A stretch of 54,933 nucleotides of DNA from Ilumatobacteraceae bacterium (GTDB lineage Bacteria > Actinomycetota > Acidimicrobiia > Acidimicrobiales > Ilumatobacteraceae). The position numbers and the translations under genes are program-made. The notes under the pieces were generated by a model. The model was given only the letters and a program-made list of their open reading frames with translations, made no database searches and was not told the origin of the DNA. Positions 52,168 to 54,933 of the stretch are shown in pieces. The DNA lies in contig JAJTFJ010000009.1 in assembly GCA_021298435.1 (NCBI GenBank), positions 1 through 54,933 of the forward strand, read 5' to 3'. Positions within the stretch are counted from its first letter, which is position 1. Each line of letters starts with the position of its first letter.

Positions 52168-52204
52168 TTCTCCTGACGCTAGTTCAGCAACAGCAATGCC
52201 CGCC

Positions 52205-52210
52205 TACGAT
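52205..52210 (+). promoter_or_regulatory. -10 box of leaderless promoter for membrane protein-IMPase-glpK
   Basis: TACGAT ends 6 bases before GTG 52217, the same arrangement as at the Rrf2 gene. Five-base inverted arms TGCCC (52197-52201) and GGGCA (52211-52215) flank the box and might be an operator. Confidence 0.5.
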
Positions 52211-52216
52211 GGGCAG

Positions 52217-52477
52217 GTGCCTCAACAGGCAGACTCACTCTCCGCTCTCCCCTCCACGGTGGCGCGCGTCCTTGCATTCATCGCCATCCTCGTCGGCGGA
52301 CTCGCCGGTGCACTGATCGGATACGCGCTCGTTGACATTCAGGCCGAAGATGCCTCTGGCTTCCTTCTCGGTATCGGCATCCTTCTTGGCTCAGTCAGTA
52401 GTGCCGGCGGCACAGCAGTTGTCGCAGTGCTTGTTCTTCGTGCATTAGGTGAATGGCGAGAGATCGCTGACAAGTAA
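52217..52477 (+). CDS. Small two-helix membrane protein, function unknown
   Basis: An 86-residue protein with two membrane segments (VLAFIAILVGGLAGALIGYALVDI and FLLGIGILLGSVSSAGGTAVVAVLVLRAL). Its in-frame ATG at 52196 lies upstream of the -10 box, so GTG 52217 is preferred. The stop shares one base with the next ATG (TAATG), tying it to the inositol-phosphatase-family gene. Confidence 0.75.
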   Translation: MPQQADSLSALPSTVARVLAFIAILVGGLAGALIGYALVDIQAEDASGFLLGIGILLGSVSSAGGTAVVAVLVLRALGEWREIADK

Positions 52478-53274
52478 TGAGTCAACTCGGTCTTGGCAAC
52501 GAACTGCGCGCTATTGCTGAACAGCTAGCGCGTGCAGCGGGCGACATGGCACTTGCAGGACGCAAGAGCGGCGATGTCACTGCCACGACGAAGTCGTCCC
52601 CCACCGACATGGTGACGCAGTACGACAAAGCAAGCGAAGACATGATCACTGCTGGTCTTCGGGATCTGCGCCCTGACGACGGCATTGTCGGCGAAGAAGG
52701 CGCAAGCCGCGATGGCACCTCTGGCATCACGTGGCACATCGACCCCATTGATGGCACTTCAAACTTCTATTTCGATATTCCCATGTGGGCTGTATCTATT
52801 GGTGCCGTCGATGAGCACGGCCCCATCGCAGGTGCGGTGTATGCCCCAGCTCTCGGAGACATGTTCACCGCAGCGCGTGGCGAAGGTGCCACATTGAACG
52901 GAAACCGTATTTCAGTGAGAGACAACACGGTTCTCAGCGATGCGCTCGTGTGCACTGGCTTTAGCTATCACGTGAGTCAACGAGAAGAGCATGCCAAGCG
53001 TGTTGCAACCATGGTGGGCCAGATTCGTGACATTCGACGTTTCGGTGCAGCTGCTATCGACTTGTGCTTTGTTGCATGCGGTCGACTCGATGCTTACTTC
53101 GAAGAGCACCTCAATTCATGGGACTTGATTGCTGGACAAGTCATTGCAACTGAAGCAGGCGCCATCGTCACCAATTTCTCAGGCGACACCGTGACACCAC
53201 AAGAAGTGCTTGCAACTCAGCCCGGTGTGCAGAAAGCTCTTATCCGACTCATCGCAGATTCCACAAAGGCATAA
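52477..53274 (+). CDS. Inositol-monophosphatase-family phosphatase
   Basis: A 265-residue Mg-dependent phosphatase. Metal motifs are VGEEGASRDG, WHIDPIDGTSNFYF and NSWDLIAGQVIATEAGA. Members hydrolyse inositol 1-phosphate, histidinol phosphate or fructose bisphosphate. Inositol is needed for phosphatidylinositol, PIMs and mycothiol, all indicated in this window, so inositol phosphatase is a fair guess; histidinol phosphatase is the main alternative. glpK follows after two bases. Confidence 0.88.
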   Translation: MSQLGLGNELRAIAEQLARAAGDMALAGRKSGDVTATTKSSPTDMVTQYDKASEDMITAGLRDLRPDDGIVGEEGASRDGTSGITWHIDPIDGTSNFYFDIPMWAVSIGAVDEHGPIAGAVYAPALGDMFTAARGEGATLNGNRISVRDNTVLSDALVCTGFSYHVSQREEHAKRVATMVGQIRDIRRFGAAAIDLCFVACGRLDAYFEEHLNSWDLIAGQVIATEAGAIVTNFSGDTVTPQEVLATQPGVQKALIRLIADSTKA

Positions 53275-53276
53275 CA

Positions 53277-54743
53277 ATGGGTGTTGTACTTGCATTAGAC
53301 GCTGGCACAACGGGTGTTCGTACTCGTGCAGTCTTCGATGACGGACGTCAATCGTTTTCTGCTTATCGAGAGTTTCCGCAGTATTTTCCTCAGCCAGGCT
53401 GGGTGGAACACGATGCCAACGAGATTTGGGCTGCGATTGCAGCCACTCTTGCTGAAGTTGTTGCTCAACTCAATGAGCCCATTGCAGCGATCGGCATCAC
53501 CAACCAACGAGAAACGATTCTCGCGTGGGACCAGCGCACCGGAGAACCGTGTTCGCGCGCCATCGTGTGGCAAGACCGTCGCACTGCCGCACGCTGTGAA
53601 GAACTTGCTCCGCATCTCAGCACTGTTCGTCGTATCACCGGTTTAGTTCTTGATCCGTATTTCTCGGGCACAAAAGCTGCGTGGATTGCCGCACATCATG
53701 ATCTTCCAGCTGTGCCTCATCTTCGTATTGGCACGATTGATACATGGCTTGTGTGGAAGTTGACGAACGGCGCATCCTTTGTCACCGACCCGAGTAATGC
53801 CAGCCGCACCATGTTGTTCGACATCACCACCATGCAGTGGAGCGACGAAATGTGCGCACTCATTGGCGTGCCACGTGAGGCACTCCCCGAGGTGCGACCA
53901 TCAAGCAGTCGTTATGGCGTCACAACAAATGTTCCTGGTGTTCCGAGCGGAATTCCCATCTCCGGCATTGCAGGCGATCAACAAAGCGCTCTCTTCGGAC
54001 AGATGTGCACACAACCCGGCATGGCGAAGAACACGTATGGAACTGGAAGTTTTGTTCTTCTCAATGTCGGCACAACGTGCCCCACGCCAACAGACGGAAT
54101 GTTGACAACAGTTGCGTGGGATCTTGGCGATGGCGCACCGGTATATGCACTGGAAGGCGCAATCTTTGTCACCGGGGCTGCAGTGCAGTGGCTGCGCGAT
54201 GGACTCGGCATCATTCGCAATGCATCTGAGATTGGCGATCTCGCTGCAACGGTTCCTGATTCAGGTGGCGTCTACGTTGTTCCAGCATTCACTGGCCTTG
54301 GCAGTCCATGGTGGGACCCACATGCGCGAGGAACAATTGTGGGCATCACCCGCGGAACAACAAAAGCTCACATTGCTCGCGCCGTCATTGATGCCATGGT
54401 GTTCCAAACGCGTGATGCGATTGATGCAATGACAGTCGCTGGTGGCGTCACATTGAACGAGCTACGTGTTGACGGCGGTGCAGCAGTGATGGATGCCATG
54501 CTGCAACGACAAGCCAATGAGTTACGGGTTCCCGTGCTGCGGCCGACCGACCACGAAACAACAGCGTTAGGTGCCGCGTACTTGGCAGGACTCGCAGAAG
54601 GTGTGTGGTCAAGCATCGACGAAGTGTCGCAAATGTGGCAACTGGATCAACGCTTCGAACCTGCGGAAGAAAGTGGCGATCACGCCACGTGGCTACGTGC
54701 CGTTGAGAGATCTCGACACTGGGCTCAGGACACTCCTGAATAG
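53277..54743 (+). CDS. glpK: Glycerol kinase
   Basis: A 488-residue FGGY kinase making glycerol 3-phosphate. It starts MGVVLALDAGTTGVRTRAVFDD (phosphate loop), with ITNQRETILAWDQRTGEP, AIVWQDRRTA and ISGIAGDQQSALFGQMCTQPGMAKNTYGTGSF, and LRVDGGAAVMDAMLQRQAN. The DQQSALFGQ and YGTGSF segments mark GlpK among FGGY kinases. It is the last gene of the plus-strand operon and faces a ROK kinase gene. Confidence 0.93.
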   Translation: MGVVLALDAGTTGVRTRAVFDDGRQSFSAYREFPQYFPQPGWVEHDANEIWAAIAATLAEVVAQLNEPIAAIGITNQRETILAWDQRTGEPCSRAIVWQDRRTAARCEELAPHLSTVRRITGLVLDPYFSGTKAAWIAAHHDLPAVPHLRIGTIDTWLVWKLTNGASFVTDPSNASRTMLFDITTMQWSDEMCALIGVPREALPEVRPSSSRYGVTTNVPGVPSGIPISGIAGDQQSALFGQMCTQPGMAKNTYGTGSFVLLNVGTTCPTPTDGMLTTVAWDLGDGAPVYALEGAIFVTGAAVQWLRDGLGIIRNASEIGDLAATVPDSGGVYVVPAFTGLGSPWWDPHARGTIVGITRGTTKAHIARAVIDAMVFQTRDAIDAMTVAGGVTLNELRVDGGAAVMDAMLQRQANELRVPVLRPTDHETTALGAAYLAGLAEGVWSSIDEVSQMWQLDQRFEPAEESGDHATWLRAVERSRHWAQDTPE

Positions 54744-54773
54744 TTCGCAGTCGGCATAGGTGCCACTGACGAA
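54744..54773. terminator. Hairpin between glpK and the ROK gene
   Basis: TTCG-CAGT-GGCA pairs with TGCC-ACTG-CGAA around a TAGG loop, 12 pairs with one bulged base on each side. It starts right after the glpK stop in a 39-base convergent gap. No T-tract follows in either direction, so termination strength is uncertain. Confidence 0.5.
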
Positions 54774-54782
54774 CAGAGTGAA

Positions 54783-54933
54783 TTAACCGACCACTTCTCC
54801 GACGAGCAGTGCTGCACCAATCGCGCCAGCCTTTTCTCCGAGCGAAGCAGGAACAAGTCGCGGATGCGGGCGCATCTCTGACGAATAGAGCGATTGCGAG
54901 AACTTTTCTTCCAGCACATCAATTCGTGTGGCA
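54783..54933 (-). CDS. ROK-family sugar kinase, C-terminal fragment
   Basis: Only about the last 49 codons are in the window; the frame runs off the right edge. The translation reads ATRIDVLEEKFSQSLYSSEMRPHPRLVPASLGEKAGAIGAALLVGEVVG. The ending (PASLGxxAGxxGAALL) is that of ROK kinases such as actinobacterial polyphosphate/ATP glucokinase. The catalytic and zinc motifs lie outside, so specificity is unknown. Confidence 0.75.
   Translation of the reverse strand, partial: ATRIDVLEEKFSQSLYSSEMRPHPRLVPASLGEKAGAIGAALLVGEVVG

Noticed and set aside
1-54933. tRNA, rRNA, insertion sequences, prophage or attachment sites
   Set aside because: Gaps between genes are too short and none showed cloverleaf, transposase or terminal-repeat structure; there is no gene-free stretch above 300 bases (largest is 194 bases, between mraZ and rsmH).

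Overview
The window is a piece of an actinobacterial chromosome (Actinomycetota). Supporting evidence: a mycothiol ligase (MshC), F420 enzymes (an NADPH:F420 reductase and a luciferase-like oxidoreductase), phosphatidylinositol-mannoside genes (pgsA, patA, pimA), an InhA-type enoyl-ACP reductase, SepF/FtsZ division genes, and DUF3040 and DUF3048 proteins. Base composition looks about half GC, well below most cultured Actinobacteria. A streamlined aquatic lineage, possibly Acidimicrobiia/Ilumatobacteraceae-like, is my best guess, but it is inferred from gene content and not tested. No rRNA, tRNA, CRISPR, prophage or insertion sequence was seen. Coding density is very high, with most neighbouring genes overlapping by 1-11 bases.

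Layout. (1) 1-7168, minus strand: ruvC-ruvA-ruvB (ruvB cut by the window edge), a peroxiredoxin, yebC, pdxT/pdxS (vitamin B6), a DUF3048 lipoprotein, a degenerate M48-like membrane protein, and pimA. (2) 7186-10003: an F420-type oxidoreductase (plus strand) and an arsenic cluster arsI-aqpS-arsC (minus) with divergent arsR (plus). (3) 10019-14639, minus: patA, pgsA, a small membrane protein, a HIT protein and thrS. With pimA, pdxS/pdxT, yebC and ruvCAB this is the gene order known from mycobacteria, here split by the arsenic cluster. (4) 14684-26718: plsC, mshC, F420 reductase, fabI/inhA-like gene, a DUF255 thioredoxin-domain protein, a nitroreductase, an unknown gene, dnaE, a phosphodiesterase and an Rrf2 regulator. 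(5) 26735-50127, minus: one long run of envelope and division genes: HNH, lipoate-ligase-like, mraZ, rsmH, ftsL, ftsI, murE, mraY, murD, ftsW, murG, murC, murB, ftsQ, ftsZ, yggS, sepF, yggT, ileS, a DksA-like protein, lspA, rluD. murF is absent from its usual place. (6) 50180-54933: two small conserved proteins, dinB, then a plus-strand operon of a small membrane protein, an inositol-monophosphatase-family gene and glpK, ending against a partial ROK kinase.

Regulatory picture. Many genes at the head of a transcription unit have a TANNNT -10 box ending 6-7 bases before the start codon, so their mRNAs should be leaderless. This pattern decides several start codons (arsR, pdxS, the 86-residue membrane protein, the 88-residue hypothetical). 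The pimA/oxidoreductase pair shares one symmetric -10 box in a 17-base gap. Between mraZ and rsmH lies a 29-position inverted repeat closing a 74-base loop, a strong candidate structured RNA. The arsenic genes have a consensus promoter overlapped by a 7-6-7 palindrome suited to ArsR.
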